This document shows, piece by piece, positions 1-10,159 of a DNA stretch of 64,000 nucleotides. The position numbers and the translations under genes were made by a program. The notes under the pieces were generated by a model. The model saw only the letters and a program-made list of their open reading frames with translations, searched no databases and was not told the origin of the DNA. The number at the start of each line of letters is the position of its first letter. The first letter of the stretch is position 1. The stretch is from Gymnorhina tibicen. Lineage: Eukaryota; Chordata; Aves; Passeriformes; Artamidae. The DNA lies in assembly GCA_013399875.1 (NCBI GenBank), contig VXAZ01006875.1, positions 400,813 through 464,812 on the forward strand. Reading direction: 5' to 3'.

Positions 1-1540
1 GCGGGAACATCTGAGCCAGCCCGGCTGCTGGGCCAGGCTTGGAGACACCGTGGCCAAACCGATCCGTAATTAAAAAAGTCTAATCTTCCTTGGTATCCAG
101 AGATAAAGCAGGGGGGAGGGAGGGCGTGGAGGTGACAGGGAGGGGAAGTCATGGTGGGAGCAGAAATGGAAGGAGAGGAGGAGGAAAGAGCAGAGAGGAG
201 AAGGGAGGTTGGTTGGAGAGTGCACGAGGCAGAGGGGCGGCACAGAGGGACGGGGTCCTGGGGACCCATCCCTGCCAGCTTTGCTCCAGTCCCTCCTTCT
301 GAGGGAAACAGGACTAGAGGAGCATCCTTCTCGCTGAGCCCAGGTGATCCCTCTGCTGCAAGCCAGAAAACCGGGATCCTGCCGGGAGCCCAGCCCTGCT
401 CCCCGGCCCATATCTTCCCCGCTGCTCCCTCCCCATCCCAGGAAAGCCTGGCCCATGGCTGTCACCACCTCAGCACAGCCCATGGGCAGCAGGGACTCAG
501 CTCTCTGGGGTCTGGCTTCTTGTCCTGTGGTCGCCGCTGCTGAGGAGCTGCTGGTGGCACAAGGTGCAATCACTCCTATTTTCCCCTGCCTCATCAGAAA
601 GGGAAGAGATGTTGCTTTTTTTCTGTAAAGATAAATAAGGGAATGGAAAGCCAAAGCTCATTAAAGTCATAGCTGTGAATCATTTAGTCCTCAGAGCCTT
701 CAGGGGCCAAGGACCAGTGGGGTTAAGTTGTGGCACTGGGCCAGGCTGTGTCCCTCGCTTGTCCCCAAAATGCCTGTTTGTCTGGCAGAGAAGGGACAGC
801 TGAGGCCCTGCAGCCTCCCACCAGCTGTGCTGCACACCAGCCATTGAGCTGCACCCCAAAACAGTGTGAGGACACCCCAAATCCACCTGGAATACCCTAG
901 AAATTCTGGATTAATGTTACTTAAGATAGCAGCTCCAAGCGTTGGCAGTTATCCCATCATTTTCCTTTGTGCCAGTATTAGAGCTCCTGGCCAGAGCAGC
1001 ATGACAGACCGAGTGAAACTCCAGGAGATGTTATGAGGAATGACAACCTCATACCTTGGGATGGAGTCACAGGTCATGGTTTTTTTCTTCCTAATTTCCA
1101 GAGTTTAAAAAAAAATAATCGCAGCCTCTTGTTCCTTTTGGTTAAAAGTCATAAGAGCAGTAAATTAACAGCATCAAAGATAGGGAAAAAACCCAGCCCT
1201 ACATAAAAGCAAGTGGTCAATTTGGAGCCCTGGGAGGAGAGCCCAGGGCTGATCCAGCAGGGCTCAGTGCCTTAAATGTGTCTGTTGTTCCTTTGAAGAA
1301 AATCATTGAAGTCAATGGACTCACTTAAATGTTGGAAATGAGATGTGTGATTCAGCCCCTTGCTGAAGGGAGGCCTCGAAAGTTAAACTATCTCCTAACC
1401 ACAGCAGTGCAACAGTCTCGGGAATGGGGAGCATTCTCTGCCCCATTGCAGAGAGCCCTGCTCTGTTTTGGGGTGCAGGCTGGGAGAGAGCCCTGCCCCC
1501 CAGCACCAGCCCCCTGAGACCACAGCCCTTCACTGCACAC
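1..1540. other. single-copy sequence, no gene recognised
   Basis: No recognisable exon, RNA or interspersed repeat is seen here. About 108-235 is strongly purine-biased (runs of G and A on the + strand), which keeps several frames open by chance. The overlapping open frames on both strands at 70-650 have low-complexity Ser/Pro/Gly translations and no family resemblance, so I do not call them genes. Confidence 0.5.
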
Positions 1541-1548
1541 ATAAGGGA

Positions 1549-1700
1549 GTCGCCATCTCTGCTCGCCTCTTTCGCTGTTTCCTCCCTAATTGGCAACTTT
1601 TAGAACCAATTTTATTATCAGCTTCCTTACATCCCGCATTATCCTCATCGGGAGCAATTTAAGGATGAATTATCTCACCTGGAAATGCTGCCCCTCCTGC
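1549..1700. promoter_or_regulatory. putative conserved noncoding element (homeodomain/NFI-like sites)
   Basis: An AT-rich block stands out from its GC-rich surroundings. Directly visible are CTAATTGGCA at 1586-1595 (a homeodomain core joined to an NFI half site), a CCAAT box followed by TTTATTATC around 1606-1619, a GAATTATC at about 1667-1674, and a CACCTG E-box at 1676-1681. Such clustering is typical of vertebrate developmental enhancers. Function is inferred from composition only, since no alignment was available. Confidence 0.28.
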
Positions 1701-1964
1701 CCAGCAGCGCTGCACATCTGTCCAACAGCTGCCAGAGAGGAACGGGGGGAGTGGGAGAGGTGCCTTGCAGAGGTTGGTTACGGAGGGGTTTAATAAACTC
1801 TGCTCCATGCAGGAGCAGGTTCCTGCAAGCTGAGTTATTTGAACCTGGAAACATCTACAGAGCCTCAAACAACAGGAGACATAGAGTATATTGCATTTGG
1901 TATTTCTTCTCCAGATTGATTTATCACTGTCACGTCTGTTCCTTCCTTCCCTCTGCATTCCCGT

Positions 1965-2090
1965 CTCCTGGTAATGCCGTAATATCTTTTATTATAGGAC
2001 ATTATATAATGCACTCTATCGCTGCGAGTGTTGTTATTCCTAGACCAGACTTCTTTATTCAGACCCAATTCTGCAATCAAGGAGACTCCT
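1965..2090. promoter_or_regulatory. putative conserved noncoding element, AT-rich
   Basis: A second AT-rich block lies 300 bases after the previous one. It includes a TAATATCTTTTATTATAG-type run (1980-1997), ATTATATAATGC around 2001-2012, and an isolated CpG pair in 'tatcgctgcgag' within otherwise CpG-poor sequence. It has no repeat signature. A regulatory role is a guess from composition and proximity to the block at 1549-1700. Confidence 0.22.
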
Positions 2091-2404
2091 GCTCGCGCTG
2101 GTTTTGAGGCAGAGCCCTGCAGAGACACCTGCACTTTGTCCCTGAAGGAAAAGTCTCGTGCTTCAGGAGGTCCTAATCTGAGGACTGCTCTGGCCAAGCT
2201 GCTGGATGGGGTCTGTAGGTGCCCCCAAACAGGAAGAGGAAATGGCAGTATTTCTACTGTGAGTGGGTTTGGATGTGGGTTCTGGAATTTGTGTAGGGTT
2301 TTTTCTGCCTTCTGTGGTGGTTTTTGGACATGGGGCTGCTGAGCTGTCCCCATGGCCAAGTGGCTGGAGGAGCTGGTGGCACTCTGGGGATGCCCCTGAT
2401 GCCT

Positions 2405-2820
2405 TGAATTGGCTACCTGAAAACAGAGGCTACACAAGATTAAGAGAATAAGGTGGGTATTTAGTGAAGGGCCTTCAAAGGTACACCTTGGGCAGTCAAG
2501 GTGGATGCTGGGTCACAGGTTTTTCACACTTTTATAAGTTTGGTCCATTTGCATATCAGGGTTAATTCTCCAATTACAATTTCAGGTAATGATGTAATTA
2601 CCCCAAGTTTCCTCCCCCATTCAGAGGCTTTAGTTTACGTGTTTCGGGGCCTGGGACAACGAAGTGTCCCCTGAGTTCAAGCCAGAGAGGGTTTGTTCTG
2701 TCTGACCAGCACGAGAGAATAGCAGCTAACAGGCTGTATGAAGTTTCAGAGTTACACACTAAGCAGTACAGGATCTGAAAAATATAAAAGTTAAAACCCA
2801 AGGCATCACCCCGCTCTGGT
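2405..2820 (-). mobile_element. probable solo LTR-like interspersed repeat
   Basis: The segment has the look of an old bird LTR in reverse orientation. On the minus strand a degraded polyadenylation-like 'ctaaataccc' (complement of about 2456-2465) lies near the end, and 'TTTTATAAG' at 2530-2538, 'ATTTGCAT' at 2547-2554 and 'ccaattaca' at 2571-2579 form a regulatory-looking core. From memory it resembles an LTR family dispersed in songbird genomes, but I cannot name the family with certainty. There is no internal retroviral coding sequence beside it, so it would be a solo LTR. The boundaries are approximate, and I could not see a target-site duplication. Confidence 0.45.
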
Positions 2821-2883
2821 GGGAGCAGAGCCAGGAGCTGTAGCTGTGGTGGGTGGAATTGTGGGCACATAAACCTGTGAGAT

Positions 2884-2931
2884 GAGTTTTAAGATCCTGT
2901 CTAACCCAAACCATTCTGGGACTCTGTGATT
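2884..2931 (+). mobile_element. CR1 LINE 3'-tail fragment
   Basis: About 48 bases match the extreme 3' end of CR1: a 'gatcctgtctaacccaaacc' core, then 'attctgggactctgtgat'. It is truncated at its 5' side right after the LTR-like element. It is noncoding and decayed. Confidence 0.6.
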
Positions 2932-2935
2932 TACT

Positions 2936-3665
2936 CCTTTTTTTTCACTTGAGCAGCCCAAGCGGATCCTTGTGAATCATTGTGGCACGACTTCCTGGCA
3001 AAGTGATGTTTCCCTCGTGTACCAGGACAATAAAAGCAGAATTACGAATTGTTCCTCTGCTGGAAACCGCACACAGAGCCCTTCCCTGCTGCTTTGGTCC
3101 CAAATACTGTCCGTGGTTTCCCAGTGCCACCGCCAGGAATACCATTCCAACGGCTGGTGACTGGAGCGGTGGCTGCACAGGGGTGACAGGTTTTGGGGGT
3201 TTGTTTGAAGTCTGAACACCACTCTGAAGTCACCGTGGATGGCAAAGGGCCAGAAGGGCTGATGCTGAGGAAAGACTGGCCAGGCCCACTGTAATTGATG
3301 GCCATAAAGTAGGGAAGTAGCCAAAGGTATTAGGAGGTTTCCAGAAGGGATTAGGCACCGTCTTTGAAGGCAGGTCCAACAGGGGTGATTAAGCAACTCC
3401 AGAAGTACAAACCACGGCCCGGCAGAATGTGGGAGGACACCCAGGGGATAAAATCACCCTGTACGTGACTGATTTCTTGTGCTCTTCCTGGAGAAAGCCC
3501 ATCTGGCAGGGGCTGGAGCTCCCCGAGCTCTGAGGGGCTTTGGTAGGGGCTGTATTTTTGTCTAACAGCTGAAATATCAACAAAGGGGCTTTGGTGGGGG
3601 GCAAGTGGGCTCTGGCCGGGGGCCCAAGGGGGTGAGTGAGCTCTGACAACCCTGCAGTGACTGAA
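2936..3665. other. single-copy sequence, no gene recognised
   Basis: No repeat, exon with good splice sites or conserved-looking block could be supported. The minus-strand open frames have no domain and overlap one another. Confidence 0.45.
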
Positions 3666-3668
3666 GTG

Positions 3669-3986
3669 GCCAGGGCATCACTGCGGAGGGGACGGGACAC
3701 TGCAGGGGGGTGAGGGTGGATGGGGACAGGGCAGCAGGGCCAGGGCATCGCTGTGGAGGGGACGGGACACTGCAGGGGGTGGAGGGTGGATGGGGACAGG
3801 GCAGCAGGGCCAGGGCATCGCTGTGGAGGGGACGGGACACTGCAGGGGGCGAGGGGGGATGGGGACAGGGCAGCAGGGCCAGGGCATCGCTGTGGAGGGG
3901 ACGGGACACTGCGGGGGGTGAGGGTGGATGGGGACAGGGCCGCAGGGCCAGGGCATCGCTGTGGAGGGGACGGGACACTGCAGGGG
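3669..3986. repeat. minisatellite, 69-70 bp unit, about 4.6 copies
   Basis: The core 'tggggacagggc' recurs at 3721, 3791, 3860 and 3929, giving periods of 70, 69 and 69. Each unit contains 'ccagggcatcgctgtggagg' and 'gacgggacactgcagggg'. Copies differ by only a few substitutions, so the array is young or homogenised. Mixed 69/70 spacing shifts the reading frame, so the Pro/Ser-rich repeat proteins seen on the minus strand are by-products of the array rather than a gene. Confidence 0.93.
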
Positions 3987-3989
3987 ATG

Positions 3990-5240
3990 ACCGGGGACAC
4001 AGCAGCAGTGGCTCTCCCTGCTCACCACGCCCAGGCTCAAATCCAGCTTTGGCCACCTCTGTGGTGGCTCCCAGCCACTGCCTGTCTGGGTCCCATCAGT
4101 TTTCCCAGTTTGGCACTGGGAGGGCTCTTCTGCCACCGTGAGACCAGGAGTTAACATTTTGTAGAACCCAGGGAAGGGGGACAAGAGGAAGAAGGTTCTC
4201 GAGTGTCAACAAAAAAATTATCTTGTGCAAACAAACAGAAGAGATGGATTATCCCGCGTTGTTTGCGCAGGGAATTGCTGGAATGCCTGCTCGCTGCGGC
4301 GCTCCCCGGACCTGCCGGGGGCCCAGGCTGGTTTTCCACGGGGGGCTGGCTCCAGCCTGTCCCACCGTTTCCCTGGGCTGGCGGAGGGATCTGCCCCGGG
4401 TCACCTTCCCAGGCTGTGGTGTGGCCACGTGCTAAAGCAGTGCAGGGGGTGCAGCCCCTCGTGCTGTGTGCGTACCCACGGACATCTCCTGTTCTTGGGT
4501 GAACCACAAAGCTCAGACCTCCAGCATGCCTGCTTCCCTGCCTCCTGCCTTCAGCCTTCCTTAAATCCCTTTTCTAGGAATAAAGGCTTAGATCAGAGGG
4601 AGATCTAGCCAGGATGCATGAAGACGTGCAAGAGATAAAGAGCTAAATGCAAAGTAATCCTTACGCTCTCCAAGCAGAGGATCTCCAAGCACTTCCCAGC
4701 CAGTCCATCGTCACTGCGGTGCCAGGAGAGGGTTGGGGGTGACACCCACAGCTTTTCCAGAGGGCACATCCCAGAGGGCACATTATCCCATCCGCTCAGG
4801 GAGGTCCAGCCTTTGTGTTTGAGGAGGATTTGGTGATGATGGGAAGCCCAGGTGGTGTGGGAGAGATGGAATTCTGCATGACATACAGGGGGGAAGCCCA
4901 TGCCATGACAATGCCACACTATGATGATCCATGCCATGCCTATCCCATCCCTGCTTGCTCTCAGTCATTCCATTCCTGGCTTCACCTCTTGTCCTGGCAG
5001 AAGAAATTTCACCCGTGCAGCTGCTCCCCAGCCACGAAAACTTCCCTCCTGCCATATTCCCCTCCACCCCTCCACAGCCACTCGGTACTGAGTGGGATGG
5101 AGCATCTGTCCTGGAGCCAAGGCTGGATTCCAGCCTTGTTTCGGCTCAGGTTGGAGCCTCTGGGCAGACCTGAGCTGTGGCAGGTGGCAGGGGACACATA
5201 TCCCCATGTCCATGGGTGTCTGCCGCTGTGAGTGTTCTGC
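3990..5240. other. single-copy sequence, no gene recognised
   Basis: No interspersed repeat or supported exon is visible. A short AT-richer stretch with an 'aacaaaaaaattatcttgtg' run lies at about 4207-4226. Nothing else stands out. Confidence 0.4.
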
Positions 5241-5247
5241 AGGGCAC

Positions 5248-5342
5248 AGAGATGTTTTAAAGGGTGCAGACGTGTTTTAAGGGGTGCAGAGATGTTTTAA
5301 GGGGCACAAAGATGTTTTAAGGGCACAGAGATATTTTAAGGG
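5248..5342. repeat. short tandem array, 20 bp unit, 5 copies
   Basis: The motif 'gatgttttaa' or a close variant starts at 5251, 5271, 5291, 5311 and 5330, so the period is 20 with a final 19. The unit is roughly 'ggggtgcagagatgttttaa'. Copies are slightly diverged. Confidence 0.9.
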
Positions 5343-5344
5343 GT

Positions 5345-7740
5345 TCAGAGAGCACAGCCAGGCCCTGGCTGACACACGGCTGCCATGGCCCAGCACACGT
5401 GTGTTGGGGAGGGGTCTGTCTGCAGCAGGGAGGAGCAGATCTCCCAGGTCCTCAGCTTTAACCTCTGGATTAATATCTAGGAACTACCCGTTTATGGGAA
5501 CCCACGTACACACACACAAGTACAGACCTGCACATGTGGCAAGTGAGGGGTGATCAAGCACAGGCCCCCGCTCTGCTGGCAGGGCCAGGCAGGCACAGGG
5601 CAGGGCCAGGGAGGTACAGGGCAGAGCCGTGGAACTGGAGAGGAGCAGGAGAGCAGCCCCGGCTCATTTGTTTTTCATGACATCATGGCCTCCTCTGGCT
5701 TTTTTCACAGTTTTCCTCTGTTGTATTTAATAGACTTAATGGATCACACAGCACTATAAGAACAACAGACCTTCAATGTTTTTATTAAAGCCATCTACAA
5801 AAATCCCTCTGTGCTGGCGCTTTCCTGCAGGGTGACTCCACTGAGATGCTGTTTCCATTAAGGACAATTGTGGCGAATAAAGAAGGAATGAACAAACAAA
5901 TGGAAAAAGGGAAGCGGAGGGAGCAGTGGAGCAGAGAGAGCTGCTGCTGGGAAGAGGGTGATGCTGGCATGGGGGGCAGTGGCAGGGCCTCCTGCAGAGC
6001 CAGACTGGTTTGGGGAGCGCTGACGTTGGAACTGCTGCCTCCATCCTCCCAGAGGGGTCACAGAGAGGAGATGCTGCTTTCACACCTGTCAGGGGCTATT
6101 CCCTCTCTCCTTTGGAACTGTGAGCACTGGAGGGAAGGAGCTCTCCGTGTGCCATGTGTGTGACTCTCACCACCCGACCACTGCGGGTTCCTGGGTATCA
6201 AACCTTTCTGGCTGCAGGGCTGCCAAGCACCGAGCGGGTTGGTGAGTGCTGTGCCAGGTGCCACCAGAGATAGCAGGAGCCACAGAGTTTGGTTGGCAGT
6301 TTGTGGGTCTGTCCCTTTGCTCACATGCTGCATGAGCATCAGGAAAAGCAGCTCTCCAGCCCTGGTGATGGAGCATCCAGGTGGGACCTGCTAGTGCTTC
6401 AGTGTGGGCTGAGGGGACAGCAGCTGGGAATGTCACGGCCTCTGAGATGCCATTGAGGACCCGTCTCTGTGCACTGGGACTTGGAGCATCACCAGGGAGA
6501 TCTACCAGGCCAGGGAAAGGGGAGCTGTGTCCAGCCCCAGGCCCACATTCCCCGATGTGCAGCTGGGCTCTGGAGTGGCTGGGAGAGGCTCTGAGCCTGT
6601 GCACACTTGGTGATGTTGGACCAGCATCTTTGTCACCCAGCTGGAAGCAGCCGGGTCTGCCCAGCACAGCCCAGCCCAATCCCCCCTGATCCCGGCTGGT
6701 CCCACTGCTTGGCCCAGTGGATGCTCTGAGGCTGAGCAGGGCAGGAGCTGTGGCTGTGGTGGGGTGTGTAGGATGGCCTGTGCTCCCCCTCGGCCTGGCA
6801 GGGAGAACATCCTCCTCCATCTGCCGAAAGACTCTCAGCTTTCCTTCTGCTGCTTTGATCCTTCTTCTTTCCCAAAACTGATACCCAGACATTTCATTTT
6901 GTGGGTGCTCAGAGTTCAAAAAGGTCTGGAAAAGCCCTTCTGTCTCTGCAGGACCCTGCATCTCTTGTCTGGCTGCAGCTGTCAGCAGCCCCTGCCTGCA
7001 GTCCCAGCCCGGACATGGCACTCTCCTGCCACGTGGGGTGGGGAAAGTGAGGGACACACCAGAATTCCTTTGAAGGGGAGATGTCAGTTTTTAACTGGAG
7101 CTTTGAACCTTCCTCTGAAATCCCAGGGAACCTGACCCGGCCGATCCCGTCAGTCAGCACACACAACTCCAGCTCTGAAGTTCACTCTTCCGTCCGTGCC
7201 ACCATCCCAAGGAGCCTGATGATGGATGAAGCCTGTTAGTCCTGCAGTTATTTTGGTTGTGAGAGCACCCTGGACACCCAGGGTCCATCTCAGGACATCA
7301 AATGTCGTGGCCTCTGGATGGCAGGAAGGGAAGCACACAAACACTGTGGGTGGGTAGATGGTTGATGAGCTGGTGGCTTGGTTACTCCAGGGCTGTTGAA
7401 GGCACTTGGCACGTGAGCCCCTTGGAGACACAGCAGTGCTGAGCAGGAGCAGAAGTCTCTGTGTCACCCCAGGTGGCCGAGGGAAGGTTTTTGGGGCCCA
7501 GCCTGGAAGCACGTGCTGCAGGTTGGTGTCTGGGTTTTTATTTTCCCAAGGACTCTCTTTCCGTCTCGTTACCCTGTGCTCCTTTGTGCACCCTCAGACA
7601 CCACGGAGTTCTCCTCGAGGGTTTGACAGACACTGGCAAAGCTCTCTGATTTATGTCACTCTGACACTTGCTCGACTGTAACACCTGGAGAAGCCCATCC
7701 TACCTGCCCTGCCAGAGCTGTTCACTCAGCCCTAAATCAA
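5345..7740. other. single-copy sequence, no gene recognised
   Basis: The stretch has no identifiable repeat or exon. 5580-5635 is a low-complexity 'cagggccaggcaggcacagg'-type run. The 296-codon minus-strand frame at 6167-7057 is low-complexity in composition, has no domain and conflicts with other open frames, so it is not called. Confidence 0.4.
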
Positions 7741-7744
7741 CAGA

Positions 7745-9200
7745 GACGGTTCTTGCCTGCGCCTGCCTCTCGCAGCTCGCAGAGCAGCTCCGTTTGTGCG
7801 TGGCCGGCGCTGTTCCCCGTAATGCGCTAAGCTTCCCGACATGATGTTTAGCACATGTTCCCTGCTCTGCCCCCCCGCTCAAAGGCAGCCTTATAGTTTG
7901 CAAATGGGATGAAACCACTGTGCGGCCCCGCGCCTTGGCCGAGCTCCCGCCCCGCGCCGCGGCTGCCAGAACCTTTGCCGCACCTTCCAAGTCATTATGT
8001 GTAGTCAAAAGCCTGCCAGAAGGGCTGGGAAGGATAAAAGAAAGAAGGGAAAAAAATAAAACAGAACCGAAAACCCCCTAACGCACGTGAAGGAGCGGCA
8101 GAGTAAGCGAGGCATGTCCTCCATGGAGCGCTGCCCGCCGCTCGCCGTGCGCTGCCTGCTCCAGGTGGGTCTCCTCCTACGTTGGCCTTTTGGGGAACAA
8201 AAGCCGTGCTTGCCCGGGGAGGAGAGCTCCGTCCCCCCTGGGTTTGTCTGGGACGGCTGCCACCATCAACAAACCCAGATCAGTGCCGAGAAGCTCGGGG
8301 GGATGTGTCGGGGCAGGCTGGGAAGCGCGGAGATGTGGCTCAGCCCCGCGCAGACACTGGGACCGTATCGTGGGGATCAGGAAACGCCTCCGAGGAGCTG
8401 ATGAGTGCGGATACAAAGAGCTGTGGTTGTCTCTGTAAACAGGGAACCGCAGCCAGGAGAAAGGATCAAAGCTGGGATATTCACCCAAAGCCGCAGACCT
8501 CTACTCTGGGCTGCAGGAAAGCGCCGGTGCTTGCCCCGGGCTGTCAGCGAGGGCACGGGGCAGCTCCCGAGGGGTGGGACACAGGGACGGGTCTCATGGC
8601 CCTCCCACCTGCTCTCGCGGTTACAGAGGTGGCAGCGGTGCCTGAGCTGCCCACGGGCACCGGAGGGACCGAGGCACCTGCGAGCGCCAGCAGCGGGATC
8701 GGCCTCTCGCGGGGTGACAAAAGACGGGCCAGAGAAGGGGGACAGGGTGAGACAGGCTGTGAGGAACAGGACCAGTGGAGAGAGGAGGTGACGAACAGAC
8801 AGAGCCGGCACGCTCCTGCCGATGCAGCCAGTCCTCCGAAACGAGTGCTTGGTGTTTTTCCGGCTCCCACCATCAGGAGAGGCTGTGCGCTCACCAGGGA
8901 GCTCCGCTCCCGCTCTCACAGCCAAGGGAACGGGATATCTCTGCCCATATTGGCACCTCCCTCTCCTTTTGTTTCTTTTCTCCATCCTTTTCAGTTCTGC
9001 CTGCACTGGATGCGGTATTTCGGGAAGCAGTCCTTCGGGAAGCAGTGCCCTGCACCGTGCAGAGAAAGCGCTTTCCAGCCCGGCTGCTCTGCCAAGATCA
9101 GGAGCGGTGGCTCCTGGCACTGCCCGTGGCTGCGGCTCATCTGCTCCGAGGAGCTGCTCCCGCCGCAGCTGCCGGACGCCAGCGGCCCCAGCCACCCCTT
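7745..9200. promoter_or_regulatory. CpG island with TATA-like site, candidate promoter region
   Basis: CpG dinucleotides are dense at 7745-7850, 7920-7985 and 8080-8170, and again at 9010-9190, against a CpG-poor background in most of the window. A TATA-like GGATAAAAG lies at 8032-8040, which would place a start site near 8065, and the first ATG after that opens a short reading at 8114. An octamer-like TTTGCAAAT variant lies near 7899. In birds, CpG islands of this kind usually mark promoters. The direction (+) is inferred from the splice-like sites downstream. Confidence 0.45.
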
Positions 9201-9228
9201 GCTGGAGGTCCTGGACTTCTCCCAGTGA
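8114..9228 (+). CDS. candidate two-exon small gene, 94 codons, function unknown
   Basis: Inferred exon 1 is 8114-8164: 17 codons starting MSSMERC and ending at a CAG|GTGGGT donor (GT at 8165). Inferred exon 2 is 8995-9228: it follows a long pyrimidine tract ending TTTTCAG (AG at 8993-8994) and runs to TGA at 9226-9228. The junction is in phase 0, and the joined reading is 94 residues with eight cysteines. It has no signal peptide that I trust, no membrane segment and no domain I recognise. Exon 2 contains a small direct duplication (FGKQ twice). Against coding: other frames of exon 2 are also open on both strands because of high GC content, and the initiator context is unremarkable. It could equally be a two-exon lncRNA or a chance arrangement. 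The CpG island and TATA-like site just upstream are the main support. Confidence 0.22.
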
Positions 9229-9229
9229 C

Positions 9230-9965
9230 CTGGAGCTGTTTGCCATGTTCCTGCACAAGACCTAGATTTTAATGCCAACTGAGCAGCTGTATAAATGTTT
9301 TGTGACATTTCGGAGACAGAATGGATCGTGCTGCTCAAACCTCCTCTTTCTCAGCGCATTCAAATGGTACCTTTTCAGTTTCAGGGAACTTTGTTTGCTT
9401 TAAAGGCTTTATGATCATTTCCAGCGGAGGCCTCAGACAGCCAGCCTGCCTCAGTCCTCCATCCCAGGACATCCTGCAGGCCAGCGCTCCCTTTTTCTCT
9501 GCGGGGTGGCCTCCACCACAGCCACACTCCTCTGCATTCAGAGCTTCCCAGGGGCTTCAAACTCTTCCCAATCCTGGAGCAGCCATTCTAGTTATTAACA
9601 GCCCTTTCTGAACACACACAGCCCGCTGCAGTGTGTGCCTGGCCCACGGGCTCTGGGCTACCTGAAAAAGAAAGGCTAAAAGCATTGCTGAATTTGTTAA
9701 TTGGCACAAACTGCAAAACTCCTCTGTGGAGATTCTGCCATCTTATTTAATGAGACCATTCCCTTGGCCTCGAGGCGGAAGGGAAAGACCCCAGACACCT
9801 AATGAGCTTCACAAAGGCCGGTGAGTTAATAGAGCTCAGTGTGTCGACTGGAAAAATTAACTTTAGAATCAAGTCTTCTGCAGTTAAAGAAAATGGTTTG
9901 AGGTCTAGAAACGATCACAGGGGCCCAGTACACCCAGTACACCCTGTGTGACAGGGACATACCAT
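9230..9965. other. single-copy sequence with AT-rich block at 9680-9850
   Basis: This is the region downstream of the candidate gene. No AATAAA signal was found close after the stop at 9228. An AT-rich piece at 9680-9850 contains TTGTTAATTGGCA and TTATTTAATGAG-type homeodomain sites and may be a conserved noncoding element. No gene is seen. Confidence 0.3.
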
Positions 9966-10155
9966 GGAACTGGCACAGGTTGCCCAGAGAAGCTGTGGTT
10001 GCCCCATTCCTGGGAGTGTTCAAGGCCAGGTTTGATGGGGCTTGGATCAGCCTGGGATGGTGGAAGGTGTCCCTGCCCGTGGTGGGGAGTGGAACTGGAT
10101 GGGCTTTAGGGTCCCTTCCCACCCAGACCATTCTGTGACTCCCTGATTCTATGAT
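9966..10155 (+). mobile_element. CR1 LINE 3'-end fragment
   Basis: It begins in 'ggcacaggttgcccagagaa' and continues through the 'ttcaaggccaggtt' and 'gtgtccctgcc' segments to the tail 'accattctgtgactccctga'. This is the 3' untranslated end of CR1, 5'-truncated as usual for LINE insertions. No reverse transcriptase sequence is included. Confidence 0.9.
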
Positions 10156-10159
10156 GAGT

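Noticed and set aside
3389..4184. Pro/Ser-rich repeat proteins on the minus strand
   Set aside because: Minisatellite artefact; 69/70 bp unit lengths shift frame between copies.
6167..7057. 296-codon minus-strand open frame
   Set aside because: No domain, no CpG island or splice context, and competing frames.
8182..9228. 348-codon continuous + strand frame over the CpG-rich region
   Set aside because: It runs through the interval that the splice-like signals mark as an intron, has low-complexity Gly/Ala/Arg composition, and competes with a 293-codon minus-strand frame. High GC content explains it. Only its last 77 codons are used in the two-exon proposal.
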